Notes: a model not told the origin generated them from the sequence alone. DNA of 64,000 nucleotides from Scalesia atractyloides (GCA_947069175.1 CAMTDV010000013.1:57852610-57916609), one strand, 5' to 3'. Shown: positions 11,662-23,072, counted from the stretch's first letter. Numbers and translations: made by a program.

Positions 11662-14600
11662 ATGAGTTTTAACCCGTGGGATTGGAGTTGTTTAAGCTCA
11701 AATCAGGAGTCTTCGCAAAGCTCCGCAACATCATGGGTAAAATCTTTGATGCCACATCATACAGCAATGATTTCTGCAAATCAATGGGCGTGTGTTGCGA
11801 ATCAAAATCAAAGCATCCAAACTTTGTTAATGAGAGAAAGTGAAACAGGGAGTAATAACCGTCCGCCTAAGCTAAATCATATGAACCATTATCCTTCTTG
11901 GAAAATTCGTTTTCATACATACGTTCTTGGACAGAACACAAATTGTGGACGTGTTTCACTACCTCCTACAATGAAGCACTTGAAGAAGCTGGATCAAATC
12001 CAACCACCTTGGCCAATCTAGTCGAAAGTGACAAGAAAGCTTACAATCTAGAGAAAAAGGCATTTGCTATCCTTACACACGCTCTGCATAAAGACATTTA
12101 TCATCAATTTGTGTATTGTACTACAACGAAAAATTTGTGGGACACTTTGGAAGCAAGAGGTGAAAGTAACGCTGCTACCAGGAAGATTCAGCATGATCTG
12201 CTCAAGAAAGAGTTTGAAGGTTTCATGTTCATGGAGAACGAAACCTTGAATGATATGACCACTCGGTTTTATCATCTTCTCAGCGAGATGTACTCATATA
12301 AAGTGTTAGCAGCACCACAAGAAATTGTGATGCGATTTGATGATGCTTTACCACCAAAACGGGGTCAATTTATTGATCTTTTAAAACATACAGGTGTTTT
12401 GGACTCAATTAGTATTTATGAATTTGTGCAGAAACTGGAGAACAAGAATGAAGAAGAACTCCGGAAGGCACAGGAGTCTCTGCTCCACAAAACCCTGAAA
12501 TGTATTTTGGAGGTATAAATGCAGGTACAAGCTCAAGTCAGCAACCAAAGCTGCAGACCGCGTTTGTGTCAAACGTGAACCCTTTTCTACCCCAACCAGT
12601 TCAATCAAGTAAGTCTACAGGTTCGAGTAATCAAGCCTATGGACAAGCTTTTGATCCGAAAGCCTTCCTTCCACAGCCAAGGGATTTAGAGCATAAAGCT
12701 ACACAGCAAGCTCCTCAACAAGCTTTCTATGGAAGCAACAGTCAATCTGCAAATCCCAACACTGTCAAACTTGACACGTCAAACCTCTCCAAAATCAACG
12801 TAGAAGTTGCACAGGAACATGTGGAACTTCTAAATACCATGGTCAGTGCTTATTGTGGTTTAGTTGTAGGTCAAATAGGGAACATCAATTTGACGAACGA
12901 AGACAGCGAACAAATTGACCGAGATGAAATGGAGATGATGGACATAAAGTGGGCATTTGCAAGTGCTATGAGAAGAGCGAAGGATTATATGAGAAGAACG
13001 GGTAGAACCAGTTTGGAAAGCAAGAAGGATACCAAATACGGCTTTGACAAAACCGCCGTTACTTGCTTTAACTGTGGAGAAAGAGGTCACTTTAAGCGGG
13101 AATGCACAAGACCCAGCAAGGAAGGAAATCACAACCCCTTTCGTAATCAGTCTCAACCATCCAACACAGCACAATACAACAACGAAAGAAGAATAGTAGC
13201 TGTTGGCAACTCTAACAACACCAATCAATCAGGACCTTCAAACACACATAGAGCTATGGTAGTTCAGTCTGATGAAGGATGCGATTGGTCAGTACAGTTG
13301 GGAACTGAGAACAACGGAAGAACTGCATGCTATGCAAAGATCATGGATCAAATCAAGCATGATCACAACATCAATACTCCAAATAATGATGATACATCTG
13401 GGGATGCTGGTAGTTCTAATGAAGAATGTTCAAGTTCAGATGGTTATGGATCTGATTCTGTGTGAGAAATGAAGTGAAGCTGAGGTTGAAGAGTTGCTGA
13501 GTGATACTGAGATGTTGAATAGTGAAAAGGTAAGAACGACGAGGAATGCAGAAGCTGCGGAAACAGAGAAAAGGCACTCTCTACAGATGATGCAGTTTTT
13601 CCTCATCACACTGCCTTTATGTCAAATGTTGAAGGTTCTTCAAAACAGGTAAATCCTCACCCTCCTATTGTTTGCAAGACTGTGTTGAATTAAGAATAAA
13701 ATTTGAAACCGTCAACAGTCATAATCAGAATTTAGTTGTTGAACTATAAAATGCAAAGAGGCGAATTTGGCGCTAACTAGAAATGAAAAAGAATTCAAAT
13801 CTGTAATAGAAACTCTTAAGAAAAGTGTTTCTGAGTTGACAAAAACAGTTTTGAATAAACAGACAGGAATTAATAATTACATTAATCTCCTAGAAGAAAC
13901 AAAGAAAGAGTTAGCCATCGCCAAATGCGTATATGATTCGATCAAACGCAAATTGGAAAGTTACTCTAACTCCCAATATGTGCTTGATCATATCATTGAA
14001 GTTCAAAAACTAAAGGGAGATGCTCAATGCATAGGGTATAATTCATGTCCACCCCCATTGAAGCACAACTATACCAAAATGCCTGATGAAGAGGAGATGC
14101 CTCGTTTTGAACCCTCTGTACCTTTGAATCCTAAGGAATTCGCAGCAGGGTTAGGGTTCAAACTAGGCAATTCCTCTCAAGAACCAAGCAAGCCAGAAAG
14201 TTCATCATCTGATGAAGAAGAGGATTTATCAGATGATGAATCAAGAAATGATGATCAGGATCAGCCTCTTGATGAAAGGAAAAGAGTAGAATTGTCTGCT
14301 ACTCCTAGTACTCAATCTGTTGAGAATCAAGAGACAGTTCCTAAGAAATCTGTGAAGACAAGTGTGTCTACACAAGAAGTAGATTAATGTGTTGTATACT
14401 TTGGTTGGAGATAAGAAAATCTATTTAAACAATGATTTTCCAATTAAAAACGTAAATCCAATCTCTATAGATCATGTTTTTGAAAAGTCAACAACCAAAC
14501 CTTTAGAGAAGAAAAAGTCAACCAAATCACAACCATTTTTGAAAAGCCCACAACTTCTCAACCAAAGGTTGAAGCAAAAGGCTCTCGTTACCAGAAAAAG

Positions 14601-15260
14601 CCTAAAACTGTTAAATTTGTAAGTTCTAAAGGTACCGATAAAGTCGAAACTTTTCAAGGAAAATCTAATGTTGATTTTGTAAAGAAAGTTAAGATTTTGA
14701 AAGAAATAGTTAAAACAATTATACCCAACACACTGATGGATATAATGAAAATGAACCCAGTACCTCAGGATCCACAAATTCAACATCAAGCCGAGAAACA
14801 CGATCTCCTAGTTTTGTTGAAAGGAGAACATGTTTCAAATGTGGAGAATTTGGCCACATTATAAAGGATTGTCAAAATCCAACCAAATCAAGATGTATAG
14901 AGAAAACCCCACATGAACCAACTTGCAAATGTAAATCTGTTTCTCCGACACAAGATAAACGAATTATTAAAGATCAAAAAGAGAAACAAAAACGTAAACA
15001 AGTAAAAGCAGTTGAGAAAACTTTAAAATCGGATTCTTCGAAAAAGGATCAAAGATATTCAAAGTCAATAAAACCAGACACTGTTAAAACTGTAAATAAT
15101 AGTAAATCTGGTAATAAACAAGGATCTTGGAAACAGAAAACCGGTAATGGTTCTAAAGGAGTTTCTCAATTTGCTAATCATCAAGAAATTGAGATTACAT
15201 TTCTTGATGATAAGGGACGACCTAAAACCACTAAGGCTTGGGACCCCATTTCAAACTAAT
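11662..15260 (+). pseudogene. gag: gag of element 2 (broken)
   Basis: The ATG at 11662 opens MSFNPWDWSCL. The frame shifts near 11900 into a second stretch (11898-12518) with the copia gag core (AILTHALHKDIYHQFVY, LWDTLEARGE), then shifts again near 12500 into a 321-codon stretch. That carries the DIKWAFASAMRRAKDY helix and a CCHC knuckle at 13064-13105 (CFNCGERGHF). After stops near 13463 a coiled-coil and acidic spacer runs 13767-14387. A second CCHC knuckle lies at 14831-14872 (CFKCGEFGHI). A Lys-rich tail reaches the protease. The length and two knuckles match gag of element 1. It is a nucleocapsid precursor and is not functional here. Confidence 0.85.
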
Positions 15261-15274
15261 CTTGTTTATGGAAT

Positions 15275-16794
15275 GTGCAGGGTGTTCCAGGAGGAACTGT
15301 AAACAGTCATTGGATTGTTGACAGTGGAGCATCAAGGCCCATGACGGGCGACTTGCGGCTCCTATATGATGTGAAAAGCATTAGGGGTGGTTATGTTGCT
15401 TTTGCTGGCGACAAAGGCGGATACATCACTGGAGAAGGAATGGTCTCCAATGGTGTTGTGAGCTTCGACAAGATCAATTATGTGCGGCAAATTGATCACA
15501 ATCTTCTTAGCGTTTCTCAAATCTGCGACAAGAAGTTCATGATACTTTTTGATGATGCCGGATGTTATGTGATGAAGCCTGGATTCAAGATCCCCAAGGA
15601 ATGGATTCTCCTGACGGCTCCAAGAATTAATGATTTGTATATTCTTGATATGAGTCAAGCTATTACAACATCTGCACAAGTCACATGTTTTGTCTCCAAA
15701 GCCACCGAGAAGGAATCAATATCCTGGCACAGACGTATGGGACACATTCACCTGAGGAAAATGAACTATTTAGTGAAGAACAATCTAGTGAATGGTGTAC
15801 CAGTGAAGAGCTTTCATCTTCAAGATGTTTGTGTATCATGCTAGAAAGGGAAGCAAGCAAGAAAGTCCCATCCCGTGAAGAAGATCAACACTGTGAATAT
15901 GCCACTGGAACGTCTTCATATGGACCTATGAAACACAAGACAACCTTTGGTGATTCTTATTGTCTGGTAGTTACTGATGACTATTCCAGATTCTCATGGG
16001 TAAACATGCTGGTACACAAGAGTGAAGTTCCTACTATCCTCAAGAATCTCCTGACTCTGTTAGAAAATTTGTACAATCTGAAGGTAAGGAGAATTAGAAG
16101 CGACAATGGTACGGAATTCAAGAATCAAGTTATGGACGAGTACTGTTCTTCGAACTGTATTCTGCATGAGTACAGTTCTCGCTACACTCCACAGCAAAAT
16201 GGCAGCGCTGAGAGGAAACATCAAACTCTTATTGAAACTGCAAGAACCATGCTAGTAGAATCAGAACTTCCTGTTCAATTTTGGGGAGAAGTTGTTGCAA
16301 CTGCGTCCTACATGATGAATAGAGTTATGACGGTGAAGAGACATGGGAAGACATGCTTTGAGTTGTTACATAAAAGGAAACCGGATGTTTCTTTCTTAGA
16401 ACCTTTTGGAGCTCCATGCACTATGATCGACCCACATGGAAAGTTTGGTCCCAAGGCTATCGAAGGTTTCTTTCTTGGATATGCTACTCCAAATTTCCGG
16501 GCGTGGAATTTGTCTTTGAAGAAGATTGAAGAATGGGGTGAAGTTGAGGTTCAGAGATATTCAGAAGCTGTAAGGGCTCCAGGTGCTCCTTGGATGTTTG
16601 ACTATGATGGGCTATTTGACTCCTTTAATTTGCCAACCTTTGATGATGCAACAGCTGCTGCTCAGATGTTATTGGAAAGTGATACTGCAGTAGACTCATC
16701 ATTAGTTCAACCAATTATTGTTAACCCTCAAGTGTCGACTTCGGTTAACAATCTTGTTCAAAATAAGGGAATTCGAAGACGCTGCGGATTATAA
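15275..16794 (+). pseudogene. pol: Protease and integrase of element 2 (broken)
   Basis: The protease active site is intact: WIVDSGAS, with DSGA at 15320-15331. The usual His after SR is Pro (SRPMTG). GAG-pre-integrase shows SWHRRMGHIHLRKMN near 15720. A TAG at 15842-15844 ends that frame inside the zinc region, and a small deletion near 15930 removes the bases after the HMDL motif that holds the first catalytic Asp. The core continues in another frame: VVTDDYSRF, SDNGTEFKN (second Asp, about 16110) and PQQNGSAERKH (Glu). The acidic C-terminal linker follows to 16794. It would have inserted the DNA copy with a 5 bp stagger, matching the AGGAT duplication. Confidence 0.87.
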
Positions 16795-16799
16795 TGTTT

Positions 16800-18703
16800 C
16801 ATCAGAAGACGATGAGTTTCATGATGCTAATGAAGCTGCCTCTGGTGCGGTTCCTGGAATTTCAGATGATACGTCAAATATTCAACCTCAAGGAACGACC
16901 AAAGGTCTGGCATCTATAACGTCATCAAATCCAACTCTCGATTTAACTGTTGATCTGAATATCAATAATTTGGGAATAAATTCTCGAGTTCCTGATGTGC
17001 CAGAAACTCGAATTCCTAATATCCATCCTCAGCAGAATATTATTGGAGATGTCCAAAGTGGTGTGCAGACTCGTAATCAGCTTCGAAACAACCAGAATGC
17101 TGGATTGTATTCGGAAATCAGGGAATCTGGTGCTCTGAATGATAGGTCTTTTGCCTGCTATGTTTGCCAAGTTGAACCAAAATCTTGGAAGGAGGCAATG
17201 AAAGAAGACTCTTGGGTTGAAGCCATGCAGGAAGAACTTCAGCAATTTCAGAAGTTAGGCGTCTGGAAATGGGTTGACAGGTCTGAAGGCTACAAGAAGA
17301 TTGGTACACGATGGGTGTACAAGTGCAAGAAGGGTGACCGAGGTATTGTTGTGAGAAACAGAGCGCGATTGGTTGTTCAAGGTTTAAATCAGGTCGAAGG
17401 GATCGATTACAATGAAGTTTATGCACCGGTTGCACGACTTAAGGCCATAAGAATCTTTTTGGCTTATGTGTCCTTCAAGAAGTTCACCGTTTATCATATA
17501 GATGTGAAGAGTGCATTTCTTCATGGTGTGGTAGAAGAGGAAGTATATGTTGAGCAACCGCCAGGTTTTGAAGATCTTCTCCATCCTGACAAGGTTTGGC
17601 TTCTCAACAAGGCCGTTATATGGTCTTCATCAAGCTCCGAGGGCTTGGTATGAAACGTTGTCTACCTATCTGTTGAAAAATGGTTTTCGACGAGGCCTGA
17701 TCGACTGTACTCTCTTCATCAAGGAACAGGACGAGGATTTGCTGCTAGTACAGGTTTATGTTGAGATATTATATTTGGGTCGACTAACACTCGAATGTGC
17801 AAAGAATTTGAACAGGTTATGCATGAGAAGTTCGAGATGAGCGCAATGGGAGAAATGACTTTCTTTTTAGGTCTGCAGGTTCAGCAATCAAAGGAAGGGA
17901 TTTTTTTCCATAAAACCAAGTACGTCGAAGATATTATCAAGCGATTTTAGATGGATGACTCAAAGCCTTTGGGAACTCCATTAGCTCAAAATCATGGGAT
18001 TACTCCAGACAGAATGGGTGAACATGTAGAACCATCTATCTATCGTGCTATGACCGGATCTCTCATGTATCTTACTGCTTCAAGACCCGACATAATGTAC
18101 CCAACATGCCTTCTGGCGCGCTATCAGTCTAATCCGAAGGTGTCTCATTTGATGGCTGTGAAAAGGATCTTTCGTTATCTAAAGGGTCGCCCTGACACTG
18201 GTCTATGGTACCGTAAGGGTGATAACTTTGATCTGACAGCATTCAGTGACTCTGATCATGGCGGCTGTAAAATCGATGCAAAGTCAACAACAGCGGGATG
18301 TCAGTTCTTGGGAAATCGCCTAGTCACGTAGCAATGCAAAAAAAGCAGACTTGTCTAGTTACATCAACATGTGAGGCTGAGTATATTTCAGCTTCTACTT
18401 GCTGCTCTCAAGTTCTATGGATTCAACAGCAAATGCGCGACTATGGTTTTGAATTTCTAACTACTCCTATTTTTTTGATAATGAAGCTGCTTTGCAGATC
18501 ACTCGGAATCCTGTACAGCATTCAAAAACAAAACGCATTGAGATTAATATCATTTCATACGAGATTGTTATGAAAAGAGACTTATTGATGTTGTTAAAAT
18601 CCACACAGATCACCAACGTGCCGACCTTTTTACCAAAGCCTTTGATAAATCACGTTTTGAATATCTACTTTTGGTCAATGGCATCAAGGTGAAACCCGAG
18701 TAA
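16800..18703 (+). pseudogene. pol: Reverse transcriptase and RNase H of element 2 (broken)
   Basis: An acidic linker leads into RT: EPKSWKEAMKEDSW, then RNRARLVVQGLNQ, then DVKSAFLHGVVEEEVYVEQP. One extra base near 17613 breaks the frame before the LYGLHQAPRAWYE block. At about 17765 a single base is missing inside the YVDD polymerase motif. A stop (TAG) lies at 17948. From 17951 a clean stretch carries TASRPDIMYPT and the RNase H start (FSDSDHGG). Another stop at 18329 and a shift near 18475 follow. The reading ends at TAA 18701-18703. The domain set is complete, but at least three frameshifts and two stops remain. Confidence 0.88.
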
Positions 18704-18784
18704 CTCAACCATGGCTAACTTTTTTTGTATATACTTTTCTAAAAAAAATCCAAAACTACAAAATGATTTTCAGTTTTATATTTT

Positions 18785-18792
18785 AGGGGGAG
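18785..18792 (+). promoter_or_regulatory. Internal polypurine tract of element 2
   Basis: AGGGGGAG, 81 bases after the pol stop, in the same place as in elements 1 and 3. It is not adjacent to an LTR, so it is an extra tract. Confidence 0.65.
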
Positions 18793-20307
18793 TAAGTTCA
18801 AGAAAATACAAAAATATGTCTTTTATTTACCTTCTTTGTTTAAGGGGAAAAAAAATTCAGAAAAATACAAAAACATTAGAAAAATCAAAAATGAGTTTCT
18901 TGGATAAGTTGAAGATGATGAAATTCACCGGTAAATCTGTCAGAAATGGTTAAAAGCATAGAAAGAAGATTGATAAGTAGCTTTACTTATGATGTATCGG
19001 TAGGCTCACAATCAGACTAAAATGTGCAGGTAGATATAAACTTAACAGACATAACGCCATGTGGGAACCATTCATTGGCATATGGTCTTGGTACCGAAAT
19101 TTTGTTTGATAGAATGCCGAGGTTCTGAGATATACGGTCTATATGCAGGTTTATCATCTGGGTATCATGGATAAATATTTTGCCGAAAATAACGGTGGCG
19201 CAAGTCTAAGAACTTCCATGATATCATACATACGTGTACATACTTCATACAACCATCAAATAAGTGATAAAATATCACATCCCCAAAATAAGTGATAAAA
19301 TATCACAGCTTTATGCGGGAGCTAAGTTCGTCTGTTTGTCGGTACGATGGTACTAACTTGTTCACGGACTTACTCTTGTGCCCTGCATTCATATGAAAAT
19401 CAATTCCTCATCAATAAGTGATTAAATCATAAAGGGCTTGTTTTCAATCAAAAATAAGTGAGTATCTCACATCATTCATATACATCAAAACATATGATAA
19501 AGCAGCATACTCACTTGGTAAGATTTTCTCTCGTGCATATCTTGATACGGGAATGTGTCGTGATGTGGTTGAACACTGGCTAGTAAGTATAAATCCATAT
19601 CTTAATCATATCTCCTAATCACGATTACATCTGATAAGTCTGAGCTTACGTGACAACAATACCGATAATCATAGTTAAATACTTATCTGTTTAATTTTGA
19701 AAACCTAATACCGTCTTTGACAAAGATTAAAATGCTGGTATGATTCTTTTACCTTGAAACTCGAAAAAGATTGTTAGATAAATATATAGTTTATCTGTAT
19801 ATTTTGATTTTATGACTAGTTTACTTAGTTGCTTATGTAATTACTTTTTGAAAGTTAGCCAAAGTTGATACTCGAGAGTTTCTCCAAGATACGCCAGAAA
19901 ACCATTGGTTTAATATTGCAACTTCATAAAAGTAATATCGTGCAAAAAGTAATCCATCAAAGAAATCCAAAATCTGAAATTCGTTTGAGTGTGTGTATCT
20001 CATACGAATGAACCTAGTCATTTGTTTGACTTGGTCACTTGTTTTTCTCAAATCTCCTGCTGAAATTCATACGAGTGTGTGTATCTCGTTCAGGGAATAC
20101 AATCATACGAAGATTTTATGATAAGTCTTTCGTGTGTATCCCCTGAGAAAGTTGTGTTCTAATTATAATTGTCTATTGAGTACAGATTGATACAAAAGAA
20201 CATGAACAAAGACCAGTAACGAAGAAATCTGACAAGTCAGAAGAGGAAACAAGAAGGACTTGAAGTTTCTTAGAAGTTCGAAGACCTGATGCTCTAGTCA
20301 TTAGATA
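18793..20307 (+). other. 3' noncoding region of element 2
   Basis: No gene. 18990-19180 matches 7520-7700 of element 1, and 19500-19580 (GATACGGGAATG) matches the conserved block in elements 1 and 3. AAGTGATAAAATATCACA words repeat near 19260-19310. From 19980 to 20110 there are degenerate palindromes (CTCATACGAATG, ATTCATACGAGT), likely the remains of the internal promoter from which the extra gene was lost. Confidence 0.55.
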
Positions 20308-20500
20308 GCAGATGTAACATCCGTCAAAAAACGGATTTACCAAACCCGCTCCGTTTATCAACCGAACAGTCAGTCAAAATTTTCGTTGCGAATTAAATGC
20401 CCAAAATATTTTTAAACGATCCGTAATCAATTATTATACGGGAATATATATTTAGTTTTTGAAAAACTGTCAAAAATCGCAAAATAAAAATATTATGCAT

Positions 20501-20580
20501 CTGCCGGGTTTCGAACCCGGGTCTGTACCGAGTCACTCAGTGACTTATCACCTCACACACAAACCACTGCGCCAACTGCT
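20501..20580 (-). other. tRNA-like module 0 in the solo LTR
   Basis: On the minus strand TTGGCGCAGTGGTT resembles a D-arm/A box. It is followed by the perfect inverted repeat AGTCACTGAGTGACT, like a long variable arm, and by CCGGGTTCGAAACCCGG, a perfect 5 bp T-stem with a consensus T-loop (B box). Acceptor pairing is not convincing, so this is tRNA-derived rather than a working tRNA gene. Confidence 0.55.
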
Positions 20581-21280
20581 TTGTTTGTTATCTAGTAGAA
20601 TCATTTAATTGATAAAGTGTCGTTATGAATTCAAAACCGGCGCCCAATCAGTTCAGTCGTCGGAATCCTGGTAAACTCGCGAGTCTTAACTACGATTACG
20701 TTATAACGTAAACCATTAACCAGACATCGGTTATAACCGATGTTTGAAGTCCGCGACACTTTTCAAAACCGCCGGAAATTTTAAATAAACGAATACAGTC
20801 GGAATTCAGACCAGATTCTTCAACGATTTGCACTATAAGTTCACCCACAACCCACGACAAACACTTTCGCTCAAAATCACAGCTTTTCTCGGCGTAATTC
20901 CACTCGCCGAATTTCCCTGCTCATCGCCGGAAAACCGACTTTCTTATTTCTGAACCTCACTGAGCCCCTGAAGCTTATCCCGGAGATACCCATACTCTTT
21001 CCAAGCTTTCCGGAGACTCGCTGCTGCAAGACACCTGACGCCGGAGTTGATTGCTGTCGCCGGAGTTCTGCCGGAAAACAGAGAGTCCTGTCGGTATACT
21101 TTCTTCGCCCAATTTCTTTTCCTTTTTCACATTTATCTCACCGTAATGAACTGTAAAACACTATCAAACCGATAAAAACTTTGAACCCGTCGATTTCCGA
21201 ATTCTGGTTCAACCCTGATGAAGAAGACGATGTATTTCGTTATATTATAAGTATAATTAAAATCAACTTAGTAATCGGGT

Positions 21281-21368
21281 TAGACACACAGTCCAGCGGT
21301 GGACTGTGTGCACATAAAACGTTAAACATGCAAAGGTCTCGAGTTCGATTCCCGTTTCACACACGCTG
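21281..21368 (+). other. tRNA-like module 1 in the solo LTR
   Basis: The stem CACACAGTCCA/TGGACTGTGTG with loop GCGG (21285-21310) sits in the D-arm position, and GAGTTCGATTCCC, a B-box word, follows at 21341-21353. No acceptor stem is clear. Confidence 0.5.
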
Positions 21369-21454
21369 CCTTAATAAAATCCATTTTTTTTGTTTACTGA
21401 ACCGGAGTCGCCTTAGATATATGTTAAGTATATTAATAACCGGAATAATAACCA

Positions 21455-21535
21455 AGTTAGACACACAGTCCAGCGGTGGACTGTGTGTTTGTTTATATCA
21501 CAGGTCACGAGTTCGAGTCCGGTCTTCAGCACCGA
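21455..21535 (+). other. tRNA-like module 2 in the solo LTR
   Basis: A perfect 12 bp stem ACACACAGTCCA/TGGACTGTGTGT with loop GCGG (21461-21488) and a B-box word GAGTTCGAGTCC at 21509-21520. Same layout as modules 1 and 3, with diverged sequence between the two boxes. Confidence 0.5.
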
Positions 21536-21624
21536 CTCGGACAATTATCTCCTCTTTTTAATTAAGGCAGAAAAGGAAATAAATAAATAGTATTTAAGTA
21601 TAATAAAAATCGAATGATATAACA

Positions 21625-21712
21625 TGTTGAACACACAGTCCAGCGGTGGACTGTGTGTTAGATTAAACCATAGGTCCCGAGTTCGAGACCTGTGGAGTGC
21701 AAGACCGGTCCG
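21625..21712 (+). other. tRNA-like module 3 in the solo LTR
   Basis: The same perfect 12 bp stem at 21631-21658, then GAGTTCGAGACC at 21679-21690. Between modules only the hairpin and B box are conserved. Confidence 0.5.
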
Positions 21713-21794
21713 CTTAAACTGTTTTTAAAATAAAAATGATTTTCTGTTAATTCTAATTAATGTATATATGAAATTAAAATCGGATATATAACGG

Positions 21795-21870
21795 GTTAGA
21801 CACGTAGCTCAGTTGGTAGAGCTGCGTGCACGCGTACGGGAGGTCTCGGGTTCGAGCCTCACCCAGCGCA
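21795..21870 (+). other. tRNA-like module 4 in the solo LTR (most tRNA-like on the + strand)
   Basis: TAGCTCAGTTGGTAGAGC from 21805 is a textbook tRNA D-arm and A box with a GCTC/GAGC stem. AGGTC and GGGTTCGAGCC follow at 21841-21857 in variable-loop and T-loop positions. The T stem pairs imperfectly and no good acceptor or anticodon stem is seen, so I call it a pseudo-tRNA. Confidence 0.6.
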
Positions 21871-22381
21871 CAACAATATGCCTCGAACCGGTCAACGCCA
21901 GTCAAAGTCAACAGGTCAAAGTCACTGTAGCAAAAATAAAATAATTTTTTTATTATTTTTATTTAATTATTATAATTAAAAATCAATTATAAATACTTAA
22001 AAATAACATTTTTAAGGTTAGAAAATAGCCTCAAATTCACAAAAATACACCCAACAATCCTACTAAAATAGTTTAATAGAATCCGTTTACTTACCAAACC
22101 ATAATGCGATTTATCTAGGTTAAACCTCACTCGTGGTTAAAACCACTTCGCGTGCATTCAACGTCATCAACCGAACGCACCCACTGTGAGTGAATCTTAC
22201 AATTCCCCCTTTTAAATTACACGTTTTGGGGTGTGTCATGTGTTATGAAATTAATTAATTTATTTATTTAAACTTGTGCCATACCACATCATGACTTAAA
22301 CTTAGATTCTTTTTATTGTTGTGATTTACTTATTGCCATTTGTCAAGTCATATGAAACTCATACATTAAGCCCATCAGTTC

Positions 22382-22538
22382 CTCGTGGGAGACGAGTAGA
22401 ACATCGCATGCTTCATATCAATTTCATTATTGTTCATGTGTATATCATTGAGTTTATATTGTTTGTAGCTGTGTTATTCATATTATCATGTTTATGCAAT
22501 TCATTCATCAGGCCCCTCAGTTCCTCGTGAGAGACGAG
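22382..22538 (+). repeat. Duplicated CTCGT...ACGAG hairpin unit
   Basis: CTCGTGGGAGACGAG (22382-22396) and CTCGTGAGAGACGAG (22524-22538), each preceded by CAGTTC and followed by an ATCGCRTGC word, about 142 bases apart in the solo LTR. Each forms a 5 bp stem. Confidence 0.6.
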
Positions 22539-22963
22539 TTGAGCATCGCGTGCCTTTAATTGTTCCATTATTGTTCATGAGTGTTTTCATTTAACATCTT
22601 ATGATTATTGATCAAGTTACATCTAATTTTACTCATGTTTGGTTGTGCACATATTTCATAATCAATTTAAATAAATTGTTAAAATGTTTTCCATAGGATT
22701 CACTCGCCAACATTATGTTGATCCAAAAACCTTTTTACACATGATACAGGTGAACAGGTTGAAGCAAGGATAACATAGGATATGCCTTAGAAGAGAACAA
22801 AGAAGTTAGATTGTTAGTTAGATTATGTTGTAGCAATCATTGTAAATTTCCATTTAATTTGTATTAATGAATATGAAACGCTTAATAAATGTCATGAGCT
22901 TTGATGATAACCCAATCATGCCCCGATCACCTTTTCCGCTGCGGGTCGGGGTGTGACAGCAGA

Positions 22964-23072
22964 TCTATCAATGGATAGCAGATCTTCAGGGGGAGTTTAT
23001 TTATACTCCAAACCATTCATATGAAGACCAACATATAAAGACTGAAGACCAAGCAACATCCAAGGGAGAGTT
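22964..23072 (+). other. 3' terminal segment of element 2 with two polypurine tracts
   Basis: AGGGGGAG at 22988-22995 and AAGGGAGAG at 23062-23070; the second lies two bases from the 3' LTR and is the likely plus-strand primer. The ACATCCAAGGG phrase before it recurs at the ends of copies A and B. Confidence 0.75.

Larger units (their letters stand above)
20313..22958 (+). mobile_element. Solo LTR, gypsy-like, 2646 bp, with tRNA-like modules
   Basis: Starts TGTAACATCC, ends GGGGTGTGACA, and is flanked by GCAGA on both sides (20308-20312, 22959-22963). No internal domain or second LTR is present, so it is a solo LTR left by LTR-LTR recombination, or a short nonautonomous element. The end pattern TGTRACAYCC...GGRTGTRACA is typical of plant Ty3/gypsy LTRs. 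Inside are five tRNA-like modules, a possible donor site near 21092 and two CTCGT...ACGAG hairpins. It carries no long reading frame. The gypsy assignment rests on the ends only. Confidence 0.82.

Noticed and set aside
15685..15935. N-terminal part of the 369-codon frame as protein
   Set aside because: The first 80 or so codons are an out-of-frame shadow of the GAG-pre-integrase region; real integrase starts in this frame near 15940.
21181..21561. 126-codon frame across the tRNA-like modules
   Set aside because: It is an open stretch through the repeated hairpin and B-box units, with no protein-like features.
21795..21870. Functional tRNA gene
   Set aside because: D-arm and B box are good, but acceptor, anticodon and T stems do not pair well and it sits among similar degenerate modules.
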